Program-made: the position numbers and the translations under genes
Notes under the pieces: generated by a model
The model's input: the letters and a program-made list of their open reading frames with translations, nothing else
Databases searched by the model: none
What the model was told of the DNA's origin: nothing
Assembly: GCA_013298445.1 (NCBI GenBank)
Contig: JAAFHQ010000176.1
Span: forward strand, 3,002 to 9,406
Origin: Chitinophagales bacterium
Lineage (GTDB): Bacteria > Bacteroidota > Bacteroidia > Chitinophagales > Saprospiraceae
DNA length: 6,405 nucleotides
Reading direction: 5' to 3'
In this document: positions 1 to 6,405 of the stretch, piece after piece
Layout of the letters: every line of letters starts with the position of its first letter
Position numbering within the stretch: the first letter of the stretch is position 1

Positions 1-2
1 TT

Positions 3-65
3 AATAAGATGCAAAAAATCGGAAAGTCAGTTTTTCTGCGTTGCTATGAAATGTTTTTGCTATGA
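3..65 (+). CDS. Possible 3' end of an upstream gene (partial)
   Basis: The reading frame starting at base 3 is open from the left edge to a TGA at 63-65, about 20 codons. That TGA overlaps the permease ATG at 62-64 as ATGA, a common form of translational coupling inside operons. The encoded tail (ending RCYEMFLL) matches no family I recognise. A 20-codon open stretch can easily occur by chance, and the bases look AT-rich like intergenic DNA, so this is weak. If real, it would be the gene before the permease, plausibly another ABC transporter component, but nothing in the sequence shows that. Confidence 0.2.
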   Translation, partial: NKMQKIGKSVFLRCYEMFLL

Positions 66-1303
66 ATTTTACTGAAAATATCAAGTTGGCCTTCCGCTCC
101 ATCCGAGCCAATGCCTTAAGAGCGGTACTTACTCTGCTGATCATTGCCCTGGGCATCATGGCTTTGGTAGGTATTTTGACAGCGATTGACAGTGCTATTT
201 ATTCGCTGAGCAGCAATTTGTCATACCTGGGCGCCAACGCTTTTGATGTGGACCCCAAGTTTGATGAAGGGGTACGGGGCAACCGAGGGGGCCGGGTAGC
301 CAAACGTGGGGAAGTATTCACTTTCCAACAGTCAACGGCTTTTAAAGAGCGCTTTCACTTCAATGCCCGGACAGCGATTTCTTTCCGCTGTACCAACAAT
401 GCCGCCTTGCGTTATGGTAAAGAAAAGACCAACCCGGTCATATTGATTTTTGCAGCGGATGAAAATTACTTGGAAGCGAAGGGATTCGACCTGGAAGTAG
501 GCCGGGGATTCACCGCTCGGGAAGTAAATAGTGGTGGGTATGTGACCATCGTTGGGGCAGAGGTTGTCAAATTGTTGTTCAAAGGTAAAGCGGAAAAGGC
601 CATTGGGCAGACCATTTCTACAGGGAGTATGAAACTCACTATAATTGGGGTGCTCAAATCCAAGGGTTCCAGCATGAATCAGGATGAGGATCGCCGCATC
701 ATTGTTCCCTTGTATACGGGCAAAATGTCTTATGCTACTCAAAATACCAATTATCGCATCATGGTAGCGGTAACTGACCCTACCCAAATCGACAATGCGA
801 TTGCAATTGCCACGGGCCTCTTGCGCAACATCCGCAAACTGCGAGCTTCCCAAGACAACGATTTTGACATTACCAAAAGTGATAGCTTGATTGGCATCAT
901 TAAGGAAAATACGGTTTATTTCCGGGCTGCTGCTGCGGGAATCGGGCTGATCACACTATTGGGCGCTGCCATTGGTTTGATGAACATCATGCTCGTATCG
1001 GTAACCGAACGAACCCGAGAGGTGGGCATCAGCAAAGCGCTGGGTGCCACCCGACGACATATCTTGATTCAATTCCTCACCGAAGCGGTAGTGATTTCCC
1101 TGATGGGTGGCTTTTTGGGCATCATCCTGGGCGTATTGATTGGCAACACCGTGACTTACTTCATGGGTGGTTCTTTCTTGTTTCCCTGGATGTGGATCAC
1201 CATGGCCGTGTTGACTTGTACGGTGGTGGGGCTGGTATCGGGTTTGTATCCGGCTATGAAGGCTGCAAGGTTGGATCCGATTGAGTCTTTGCGGTATGAG
1301 TAA
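62..1303 (+). CDS. ABC transporter permease, MacB/FtsX family
   Basis: This is a 413-residue inner-membrane permease subunit of the MacB/LolC/FtsX type (type VII ABC systems). Such proteins work as dimers with a separate ATPase and couple ATP hydrolysis to movements of a periplasmic domain rather than classical transport through the membrane. Visible order: a short cytoplasmic N-terminus with the amphipathic stretch ENIKLAFRSIRANALR, TM1 at about residues 20-42, a large periplasmic MacB_PCD-like domain at about 45-285, then TM2 (about 288-313), TM3 (338-365) and TM4 (375-397). The cytoplasmic loop between TM2 and TM3 has the family signature TERTREVGISKALGATRRHI (residues 315-334), which contacts the ATPase. 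The end GLYPAMKAARLDPIESLRYE is also typical. Length is normal for the family. No ATPase gene is in the window, so its partner and substrate are unknown. There is no clear Shine-Dalgarno. The 3' end overlaps the convergent Nudix gene by 50 bp. Confidence 0.93.
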   Translation: MNFTENIKLAFRSIRANALRAVLTLLIIALGIMALVGILTAIDSAIYSLSSNLSYLGANAFDVDPKFDEGVRGNRGGRVAKRGEVFTFQQSTAFKERFHFNARTAISFRCTNNAALRYGKEKTNPVILIFAADENYLEAKGFDLEVGRGFTAREVNSGGYVTIVGAEVVKLLFKGKAEKAIGQTISTGSMKLTIIGVLKSKGSSMNQDEDRRIIVPLYTGKMSYATQNTNYRIMVAVTDPTQIDNAIAIATGLLRNIRKLRASQDNDFDITKSDSLIGIIKENTVYFRAAAAGIGLITLLGAAIGLMNIMLVSVTERTREVGISKALGATRRHILIQFLTEAVVISLMGGFLGIILGVLIGNTVTYFMGGSFLFPWMWITMAVLTCTVVGLVSGLYPAMKAARLDPIESLRYE

Positions 1304-1925
1304 TGTCAACCACCTCCAACAACTCACTTACAATCATCGCCGTAGCACCCCATAAAATCCGCCCTCCGAGGTCAAAATAAGGCACATCCGTCAAGGTGAA
1401 ATTGGGATTGATCACCAAATCCTTCACCTTCTGATGGTTTGGATTTTGAAAATAGTCAAAAGGCACTTCCAAAATGTCGGCTACCTCGGATTCCTGGGGC
1501 TTCCATTGCGGAGCATATTCCATAAAGCCTACGTGAGGTTGTACATGGAAGTTACTCACTGGGATGTACAATTCGGTCAATGCACCCAATAACTTGACGT
1601 CAGCTGGATTTACCCCTACTTCTTCCTGAGCCTCGCGCAGAGCCGTTTGGGCAGAGTGCCCATCGCCATCGTCAAAGCGGCCACCCGGGAAGCTGATCTG
1701 CCCCTTGTGGACATCCCTCGGGTTGTGCGAAACCCGCTCAATGAACACCAAATTCCATTGTCCATTTTTTGGAAAAAACAGCGCCAGCACCCCCGCTAAA
1801 ATAGCCGTGGGAGGGATGGTCCGTCCTTGATACCGAGCGGGGTGGGCCATTTTGATTTGAGCCAATTCCCCGGGTAAGGGATGCTGTAAATTTTTTTCTA
1901 GTCGTTGTATAAATGTCAAGTCCAT
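1254..1925 (-). CDS. Nudix hydrolase, CoA pyrophosphatase-like
   Basis: This 223-residue cytoplasmic hydrolase probably cleaves coenzyme A or a derivative into 3',5'-ADP and 4'-phosphopantetheine. Residues 59-82 match the CoA-pyrophosphatase signature upstream of the Nudix box (LVFIERVSHNPR, then HKGQISFPGG). The Nudix box follows at about 81-105: GGRFDDGDG, then REAQEEVGV, with metal-binding glutamates in REAQEE (E98, E101, E102). The box has D rather than E before the seven-residue spacer, which is also the pattern of NudL-type enzymes as I recall them. The LWGATAMIVSELLEV segment (191-205) is a typical family C-terminus. About 18 further residues (VDITHTAKTQSDPTLQPS) follow, and most of these are encoded antisense to the permease 3' end, so the tail may be a recent read-through extension. 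The ATG at 1923-1925 fits family length. No Shine-Dalgarno is visible. Exact substrate is inferred from motifs only, and other Nudix substrates remain possible. Confidence 0.9.
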   Translation of the reverse strand: MDLTFIQRLEKNLQHPLPGELAQIKMAHPARYQGRTIPPTAILAGVLALFFPKNGQWNLVFIERVSHNPRDVHKGQISFPGGRFDDGDGHSAQTALREAQEEVGVNPADVKLLGALTELYIPVSNFHVQPHVGFMEYAPQWKPQESEVADILEVPFDYFQNPNHQKVKDLVINPNFTLTDVPYFDLGGRILWGATAMIVSELLEVVDITHTAKTQSDPTLQPS

Positions 1926-1953
1926 GTTTGTTAAACAGGATTACAAGTTTAAT

Positions 1954-2060
1954 GGTTGAGAAAGTTGAGAAGGTTTAGGCTGCCGCAGCGACTTGCACTT
2001 CGGCTACGCTCAGTGACCATGTCGCTGCGGTAGCCTAAACCTTCTCAACCTCCCTCAACC
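1954..2060. repeat. Large inverted repeat (hairpin-forming) between divergent genes
   Basis: Left arm 1964-1992 and right arm 2021-2049 are 29 bases each and pair along their full length with a single G-T position (1982/2031). The arms start GTTGAGAAGGTTTAGGCT and enclose a 28-base loop. The loop contains CACTTCGGCTACGCTCAGTG (1996-2015), whose ends CACT and AGTG can pair as a small inner hairpin. Outside the main stem, GGTTGAG (1954-1960) can pair with CTCAACC (2054-2060) after a small internal loop, extending the structure to 107 bases. It sits between two divergent gene starts, so it terminates neither neighbour, and no T-run follows either arm directly. A dispersed palindromic repeat (REP/MITE-like) is the likeliest explanation. 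A regulatory or nucleoid-protein site is possible. No transposase or clear target-site duplication is visible. Confidence 0.85.
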
Positions 2061-2095
2061 TCCTCAACCTCCCTCAACCTTCATAACTCCTCAAC
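2044..2095. repeat. Short imperfect tandem repeat of CTCAAC units
   Basis: CTCAAC occurs at 2044, 2054, 2063, 2073 and 2090, with steps of 10, 9, 10 and 17 bases, separated by C/T-rich spacers. The first unit is the end of the right arm of the inverted repeat. Two complementary GTTGAG units lie on the other side at 1955 and 1964. The array thus looks like an outgrowth of the hairpin flank, longer on the murF side. The strong pyrimidine bias of the top strand continues to about 2112. No coding role is evident. Confidence 0.75.
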
Positions 2096-2104
2096 TTTTT
2101 TCCG

Positions 2105-2112
2105 TTCCTTTG
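2105..2112 (+). promoter_or_regulatory. Weak candidate -7 box for murF-alr
   Basis: TTCCTTTG differs at one position from the Bacteroidota -7 consensus TAnnTTTG. No TTTG -33 element is seen at the usual distance upstream, where the CTCAAC repeats lie instead. If used, transcription would begin near 2119, giving a very short leader to the ATG at 2126 or 2135 and excluding the TTG at 2117 as start codon. This is inference from a partial match. Confidence 0.2.
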
Positions 2113-2125
2113 CTGCTTGCAAAAA

Positions 2126-4591
2126 ATGACTGCCATGTATTCCATCGAGGCCATTCAACTGATTTTACAAGCCAAAACTACGGATAGGCCACTTCGTGAA
2201 GCCCAAATTGAACATTTGTTGCTGGATAGTCGCCAAATCATTTTTGCCGAGCGCAGCCTCTTTTTTGCCATCAAGGGCGCCCAGCAAGATGGGCATCAGT
2301 TCATCGCCGCGGTTTACGAGGCTGGGGTACGCAATTTTGTAGTAACCCAATTTCCTGAGCCCCATGCATTTCCGGAAGCCAATTTTTTATTGGTCCCCAA
2401 TGTCATTGCAGCGCTCCAAAAGCTGGCGGCACACCACCGGAGCCAATTTCCTCTTCAGGTCATTGGCATCACCGGCAGCAATGGCAAAACCACCGTTAAA
2501 GAATGGCTTTTTCAGCTCCTCTATGCCAATTATGCCATCATTCGCAGCCCCCGCAGCTTTAATTCCCAAATCGGGGTACCTCTTTCAGTTTGGAACATCC
2601 AGGCTCAGCACGAATTGGGCATTTTTGAAGCAGGCATTTCTCGCCCCGGCGAGATGGCGAATTTAGCAAAAATAATCCGACCCCAGATCGGAATTTTCAC
2701 CATGCTAGGGGAGGCCCACAATGAAGGGTTTGCCAGCAAACAAGCTAAATTACGGGAAAAATTACAACTTTTTACAGACCTTGAGTTGCTGATTTATTGT
2801 GCAGATGATGCTGCAATTCAGCCAGAAATTCAAGCACTTCCCTGTAAAAAACTGAGCTGGTCGCTCGGGCAACACCCCAGTGCCGACCTTTTTGTACAAA
2901 AGCCGGAAATATTCCTTAGGCATACTCACCTGGAAAGCCGTTTCAGGGGCCAAACCGAACGCATTACCGTCCCTTTTACCGATCAGGCCGCCATTGAAAA
3001 TGCCATTCATTGCTGGGCAGTTTTGTTGCACTTAGGCATCAAAGCCGAACAAATTGCCGAACGTATGGCCCAACTGGAGTCCGTGGCTATGCGGATGGAG
3101 TTGCTGGATGGGCAAAACGATTGCCTCATCATCAACGACACCTACAATGCCGACCTAAGTTCACTGCGCCTCGGTTTGCAGTGGATGCGGCAGCACGAAC
3201 AGGGACGCAAACGCAGTTTGATTTTGTCTGAAATCCTGCAAAGTGGCAGCACCAAAAAACAATTGTACCAAAAAATCAGCCGCTTAATCGAAGAATACCA
3301 GATTGAAAGGGTGATCGGGGTTGGAGCAGCAACCATGCATTTGCAGGATTTTTTACCCCCAGGATTTGAGCAAAATTATTTTGAAAATACCCAGCATCTG
3401 CTCGATGCCCTGCCACAACTCCACTTTCAATCCGAAATCCTCCTCATCAAAGGTGCTCGACAATACCATCTTGAAAAAATTGCCCAGGCGCTGTCCCGCC
3501 AGGTACATCAGGCCCGTTTGGAGGTCAATCTGAGTGCACTGGCCCATAACCTGCGAGCTTATCAACGTTGTTTGCGGCCCGGGGTCAAAACGATGGTGAT
3601 GGTCAAGGCTACTGCTTATGGAGCAGGCAGCAAAGAAGTAGCCCGCTTGCTGGAACACCTGAGGGTAGACTACTGCTGTGTGGCCTATGCCGACGAAGGC
3701 ATCGAACTGCGACAAGCAGGCATTAGTGCCCCCATTATGGTCCTCAATTCTGAAGCTGGAGCTTTTGAACAAATGCGCCAACACCGCCTGGAGCCTGTAG
3801 TATATAGCCTGGAGCAACTGCGCAGTCTACGCATCGAAACCTTACCCCACGGCATCCACCTCGGCATTGACAGTGGCATGCACCGACTGGGTTTTGACAG
3901 CCACGAACTTCCGGGTTTGCTAGATTACCTGCGGCAACATCCTGCCCTTTTGGTCAAGTCCATCTATACCCATCTGGCCGCCACTGAGGACCCTCAACAC
4001 GATGCCTTCACCCACGAGCAGGCACGTCGATTTCAGCTTGCTTTTGAGCAAATTTCGGGCACTTTGGGCTATCGTCCCCTGCAACATGCCCTGAACTCCA
4101 ATGGCATTACCCGTTTTCCACAATACCAGCAGGATATGGTGCGTTTGGGAATTGGCCTGTATGGCATCGATGTAAGCAACACCTTACCCGAGCCGCTACA
4201 GGTTGTTTTGAGTTTTAAGGCTACTATTTCACAAATCAAGGAAGTTGCCGCTGGCGAAACCATCGGGTATGGTCGCCGTGCCCAAGCCCATTCTCTCATG
4301 CGAACTGGTACCATTTCTGTTGGATATGCCGACGGTTTACGTCGTGGGGCAGGCAATGGAGCTTTTCAAGTGAAGGTGCGCGGGAAAAAAGCCCCAATTT
4401 TGGGTAGCGTGTGTATGGACATGTCGATGATCGATCTTAGCCATATTCCAGAGGCCCAAACGGGGGATACCGTGGAAATTTTTGGATTGGATCCTTCTGT
4501 AAATGAACTGGCGCAAGTACTCGGAACCATTCCATATGAGGTATTTACCGGAATTTCACCCCGAGTTAAACGTGTCTATTTACAGGAATAA
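2126..4591 (+). CDS. murF: Bifunctional MurF ligase / alanine racemase fusion
   Basis: This protein of about 821 residues joins two peptidoglycan enzymes of the cytoplasm. The first half (to about residue 460) is MurF, which uses ATP to add D-Ala-D-Ala to UDP-MurNAc-tripeptide. The rest is a PLP-dependent alanine racemase that makes D-alanine. Residue numbers count from the TTG at 2117. MurF signs: P-loop GITGSNGKTT (117-126), the FNSQIGVPLSVW substrate region (148-159), a probable carbamylated lysine at 211 (AKLREK), and NDTYNAD (340-346). Racemase signs: start LEVNLSALAHNLR (468-480), PLP lysine K497 in VMVKATAYGAG, DSGMHRLGF (585-593), VRLGIGLYG (675-683), the second catalytic base Y737 in GYADG, and VCMDM (765-769). 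The lysine usually carbamylated near the DSGM motif is glycine here (G583). The two domains abut with almost no linker. The start is uncertain: ATG 2126 is chosen, ATG 2135 (MYSIEAI) fits family N-termini equally well, and TTG 2117 is less likely. The racemase half corresponds to alr. Confidence 0.95.
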   Translation: MTAMYSIEAIQLILQAKTTDRPLREAQIEHLLLDSRQIIFAERSLFFAIKGAQQDGHQFIAAVYEAGVRNFVVTQFPEPHAFPEANFLLVPNVIAALQKLAAHHRSQFPLQVIGITGSNGKTTVKEWLFQLLYANYAIIRSPRSFNSQIGVPLSVWNIQAQHELGIFEAGISRPGEMANLAKIIRPQIGIFTMLGEAHNEGFASKQAKLREKLQLFTDLELLIYCADDAAIQPEIQALPCKKLSWSLGQHPSADLFVQKPEIFLRHTHLESRFRGQTERITVPFTDQAAIENAIHCWAVLLHLGIKAEQIAERMAQLESVAMRMELLDGQNDCLIINDTYNADLSSLRLGLQWMRQHEQGRKRSLILSEILQSGSTKKQLYQKISRLIEEYQIERVIGVGAATMHLQDFLPPGFEQNYFENTQHLLDALPQLHFQSEILLIKGARQYHLEKIAQALSRQVHQARLEVNLSALAHNLRAYQRCLRPGVKTMVMVKATAYGAGSKEVARLLEHLRVDYCCVAYADEGIELRQAGISAPIMVLNSEAGAFEQMRQHRLEPVVYSLEQLRSLRIETLPHGIHLGIDSGMHRLGFDSHELPGLLDYLRQHPALLVKSIYTHLAATEDPQHDAFTHEQARRFQLAFEQISGTLGYRPLQHALNSNGITRFPQYQQDMVRLGIGLYGIDVSNTLPEPLQVVLSFKATISQIKEVAAGETIGYGRRAQAHSLMRTGTISVGYADGLRRGAGNGAFQVKVRGKKAPILGSVCMDMSMIDLSHIPEAQTGDTVEIFGLDPSVNELAQVLGTIPYEVFTGISPRVKRVYLQE

Positions 4592-4594
4592 GTA

Positions 4595-4602
4595 TATTTT
4601 TG
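4595..4602 (+). promoter_or_regulatory. Candidate Bacteroidota -7 promoter box for the isomerase gene
   Basis: TATTTTTG matches the TAnnTTTG consensus of the primary sigma factor of Bacteroidota exactly. It lies 22 bases before the ATG at 4625, so the transcript would start near 4608-4610 with a leader of about 15 A-rich bases, typical for the phylum. No good TTTG -33 element is seen 17-23 bases upstream, inside the end of murF-alr. The gene could therefore be transcribed separately from murF-alr, or from both promoters. Confidence 0.5.
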
Positions 4603-4624
4603 CGACGCTAAAATAAAATTAAAC

Positions 4625-6405
4625 ATGGCAAAGAACCTTTTGCTGCTTCTGGGCTGCTTTTTCAGCCTGATCGTTTTCACCCAGGCACAGGATAAAGACC
4701 CGGTGTTGTTTACGGTTGACGGCACCCCGGTGCATGTTTCCGAATTCAAGTACATCTATTCCAAAACCAATGGAAAAAATGCGGATTTTTCCCGCGCCAC
4801 ATTACAAGAGTATTTGGATTTGTACACCAAATTCAAACTCAAGGTCAAGAAGGCCAAAGACATGAAACTGGACACCGTGCAGGCACTCCAGGAAGAATTG
4901 GCGGGATACCGCCGCCAGTTAGCTGATTCTTATTTGTTGAACAAACAGGTAACTGAAAAATTGACCAAAGAGTTGTTTGAACGCTCTCAATTTGATCTTG
5001 ACATCAGCCACATTCTTTTTTCCCTCGCCCCTGAGGCCAAAGGCACCGACACAGTGGAAGCCTATCGCCAGGCGATGGATGCGCGTGCACGCTTGCTCAA
5101 AGGGGAGAAATTTGCGACCGTAGCCCAACAGGTTTCTGCAGATAAGTCAGCAGCTACCAACGGTGGGCATATTGGATACGTCACCGCCATGTTTCCAAAT
5201 GGCTTTTATGCCTTGGAGAGTGCAGCTTACCGCCTGCCTTTTGAGCAACTCTCCATGCCTATCCGCACTGGCGCAGGATACCATTTGCTCAAAGTGCACA
5301 GCAAACGCCCAGCTCGTGGAGAAGTTGAAGTAGCCCACATTTTGCTGCGCACTGAAGGCAATGATGCCATTGTTGTCAAATCTCTGATTGACACCATTTA
5401 TTCATCGCTTAAGCGCGGTACTAATTTTGAAGAATTGGCTGCTAAAAACTCCAACGATTCCAGAACCGCAGATAAAGGTGGCTACGTCGGTTTTGTAACC
5501 ATCAACCGCTTCGAACAAGCTTTTGAAGATGCTGCGTATAGTGTTGCGAAAGACGGAGACTACTCCAAACCTTTTCAAACGAGCGTAGGTTGGCACATCA
5601 TCAAGCGGATCAGCAAAAAGGAGATACAACCTTATGACCAAATGCGCGGTCAATTAGAAGCACGCATCAAAAGAGATGCCCGCTTTGAAACGGCCCGCAA
5701 GGCCATGGTGGAAGACATCAAGCGCGAAACAGGGTTTAAAGATTATCCCAATCTGCTCACTGAGTTCGCTGCAACCTTGAACGATACCTTCTTCACCTTC
5801 CAGTGGCATGCCCCCCAGCCCCCCAGCACCAAGGTGTTGTTTACGATGGCAAAAAAGGCATACACGCTGGGAGATTTTGCCCAGTTTGTTGAAAACGCTA
5901 CCCGTCAGCGGATGCGGATGTCGGGTGAGGCATCAACAGATGCTGCCGTGGAAAGCTTGTATGAGGAATACGTCAATGAGTCCTGCCTGCGCTTTGAGGA
6001 ACAACGCTTGGATCAAAAATATCCCGAGTTCAAAGCCTTATTGCGCGAGTACGAAGAAGGTATCCTCTTGTTTGAGGCTACCCGCATCAACGTATGGGAC
6101 AAGGCTTCTCAAGACACGGTGGGTTTGAAAAACTACTTCAAAACCCTGAAAGGCAAATACCGTTGGGAAGATCGGGCCGTGACTACGGTATTTTTTGTTG
6201 ATGGCATTTCTAAATCGGTTTTGGAGCCCATGCGTGAGTATGCGCTCAAACATTCTACCGAGGAAGTGTTGGCCAAATTCAATAAGTCGGACACCATTGG
6301 TATTCGGGTGGAGGAACAATTGTTGGAAAAAAGCAAATCGCCTGAAGCCAGTGAACTGAAAGAATGGAAGGCAGGAGAAGTAACCATCGCGAAATTTGAC
6401 CGGCA
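4625..6405 (+). CDS. Exported peptidyl-prolyl isomerase, SurA/PpiC type (3' truncated)
   Basis: The frame is open from ATG 4625 to the window edge (593 codons, no stop), so the C-terminus is missing. It encodes a periplasmic foldase that should speed cis-trans isomerisation of prolyl bonds and chaperone secreted or outer-membrane proteins. Residues 1-22 form a signal peptide (MAKN, hydrophobic core, then FTQAQ), with cleavage probable after A21 or Q22. C11 in LLGC resembles a lipobox but is very early, so lipoprotein processing is less likely. A SurA-N-like helical region spans about 27-120. Two parvulin domains follow: about 122-227 (ISHILF, GGHIGYV, GYHLLKV) and 233-330 (VAHILL, GGYVGFV, GWHIIKR). 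Residues 335-593 are rich in charge and helix-forming residues and match no domain I can name. The start is supported by the signal peptide and an A-rich leader. It lies 33 bp after murF-alr on the same strand. Confidence 0.92.
   Translation, partial: MAKNLLLLLGCFFSLIVFTQAQDKDPVLFTVDGTPVHVSEFKYIYSKTNGKNADFSRATLQEYLDLYTKFKLKVKKAKDMKLDTVQALQEELAGYRRQLADSYLLNKQVTEKLTKELFERSQFDLDISHILFSLAPEAKGTDTVEAYRQAMDARARLLKGEKFATVAQQVSADKSAATNGGHIGYVTAMFPNGFYALESAAYRLPFEQLSMPIRTGAGYHLLKVHSKRPARGEVEVAHILLRTEGNDAIVVKSLIDTIYSSLKRGTNFEELAAKNSNDSRTADKGGYVGFVTINRFEQAFEDAAYSVAKDGDYSKPFQTSVGWHIIKRISKKEIQPYDQMRGQLEARIKRDARFETARKAMVEDIKRETGFKDYPNLLTEFAATLNDTFFTFQWHAPQPPSTKVLFTMAKKAYTLGDFAQFVENATRQRMRMSGEASTDAAVESLYEEYVNESCLRFEEQRLDQKYPEFKALLREYEEGILLFEATRINVWDKASQDTVGLKNYFKTLKGKYRWEDRAVTTVFFVDGISKSVLEPMREYALKHSTEEVLAKFNKSDTIGIRVEEQLLEKSKSPEASELKEWKAGEVTIAKFDR

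Noticed and set aside
332..853. Long open frame on the minus strand inside the permease gene
   Set aside because: It is antisense to a well-supported gene, has no recognisable domain and its composition follows from the opposite-strand codons.
1964..2049. Inverted repeat as an intrinsic terminator
   Set aside because: Both flanking genes start next to it and are transcribed away from it, and neither arm is followed directly by a T-run. The T-run at 2096-2101 lies 46 bases beyond the right arm.
1964..2049. Inverted repeat as ends of an insertion sequence
   Set aside because: Only 28 bases separate the arms, so there is no room for a transposase gene, and no clear target-site duplication is visible outside the arms.
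2044..2095. CTCAAC units as a CRISPR array
   Set aside because: Units are 6 bases with spacers of only a few bases, far too short for CRISPR repeats and spacers, and no cas gene is present.
3353..3817. 154-codon open frame antisense to the MurF-Alr gene
   Set aside because: It spans the MurF/Alr junction on the opposite strand and resembles no known protein. The sense strand carries clear MurF and racemase motifs throughout.
4625..4660. Isomerase as a lipoprotein with C11 as lipidation site
   Set aside because: The preceding segment is only ten residues with a weak lipobox (LLGC), and a normal signal-peptidase I site around A21 fits better. It is not excluded.
5808..6128. 106-codon open frame on the plus strand within the isomerase gene
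   Set aside because: It lies in a different frame inside a gene with an unbroken reading frame, and its proline- and cysteine-rich product matches no family.

Overview
The window looks like a chromosomal segment of a member of the Bacteroidota. The strongest reason is the single-chain MurF-alanine racemase fusion, an arrangement known from that phylum. Supporting signs are the lack of Shine-Dalgarno sequences, A-rich leaders before start codons, a TAnnTTTG-type -7 box before the last gene, and a two-parvulin-domain periplasmic foldase. The G+C content looks to be about one half by eye. A relative of the Saprospiria is a guess from the style of the repeats and cannot be confirmed from the sequence alone.

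Layout. (1) 62-1303 (+) encodes a MacB/FtsX-type ABC transporter permease. It may be coupled by an ATGA overlap to a gene that ends just inside the left edge. (2) 1254-1925 (-) encodes a Nudix hydrolase of the CoA-pyrophosphatase type. It is convergent with the permease, and the two coding regions overlap by 50 bp. (3) 1926-2125 is a noncoding stretch between two divergent gene starts. It holds a large, nearly perfect inverted repeat (29-bp arms, extended to about 107 bp overall) and a run of CTCAAC units. (4) 2126-4591 (+) encodes the bifunctional MurF/Alr protein. (5) 4625 to the right edge (+) encodes an exported peptidyl-prolyl isomerase of the SurA/PpiC type, cut off by the window end.

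How the genes relate. MurF-Alr makes D-alanine and uses the D-Ala-D-Ala dipeptide to finish the UDP-MurNAc-pentapeptide precursor, with the D-Ala-D-Ala ligase (Ddl) step in between encoded elsewhere. The downstream isomerase probably assists folding of outer-membrane or periplasmic proteins, so both genes concern the cell envelope. The isomerase lies only 33 bp downstream of murF-alr and may be read from it, but it also has a plausible promoter of its own. The permease and Nudix hydrolase have no evident link to these two.

Overall the genes are ordinary housekeeping genes. I see no mobile element with a transposase, CRISPR array, tRNA or rRNA, and no good case for a new multi-gene system. The most unusual item is the inverted repeat with its CTCAAC tail at 1954-2095. 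It lies between two divergent 5' ends, where a terminator is not expected.
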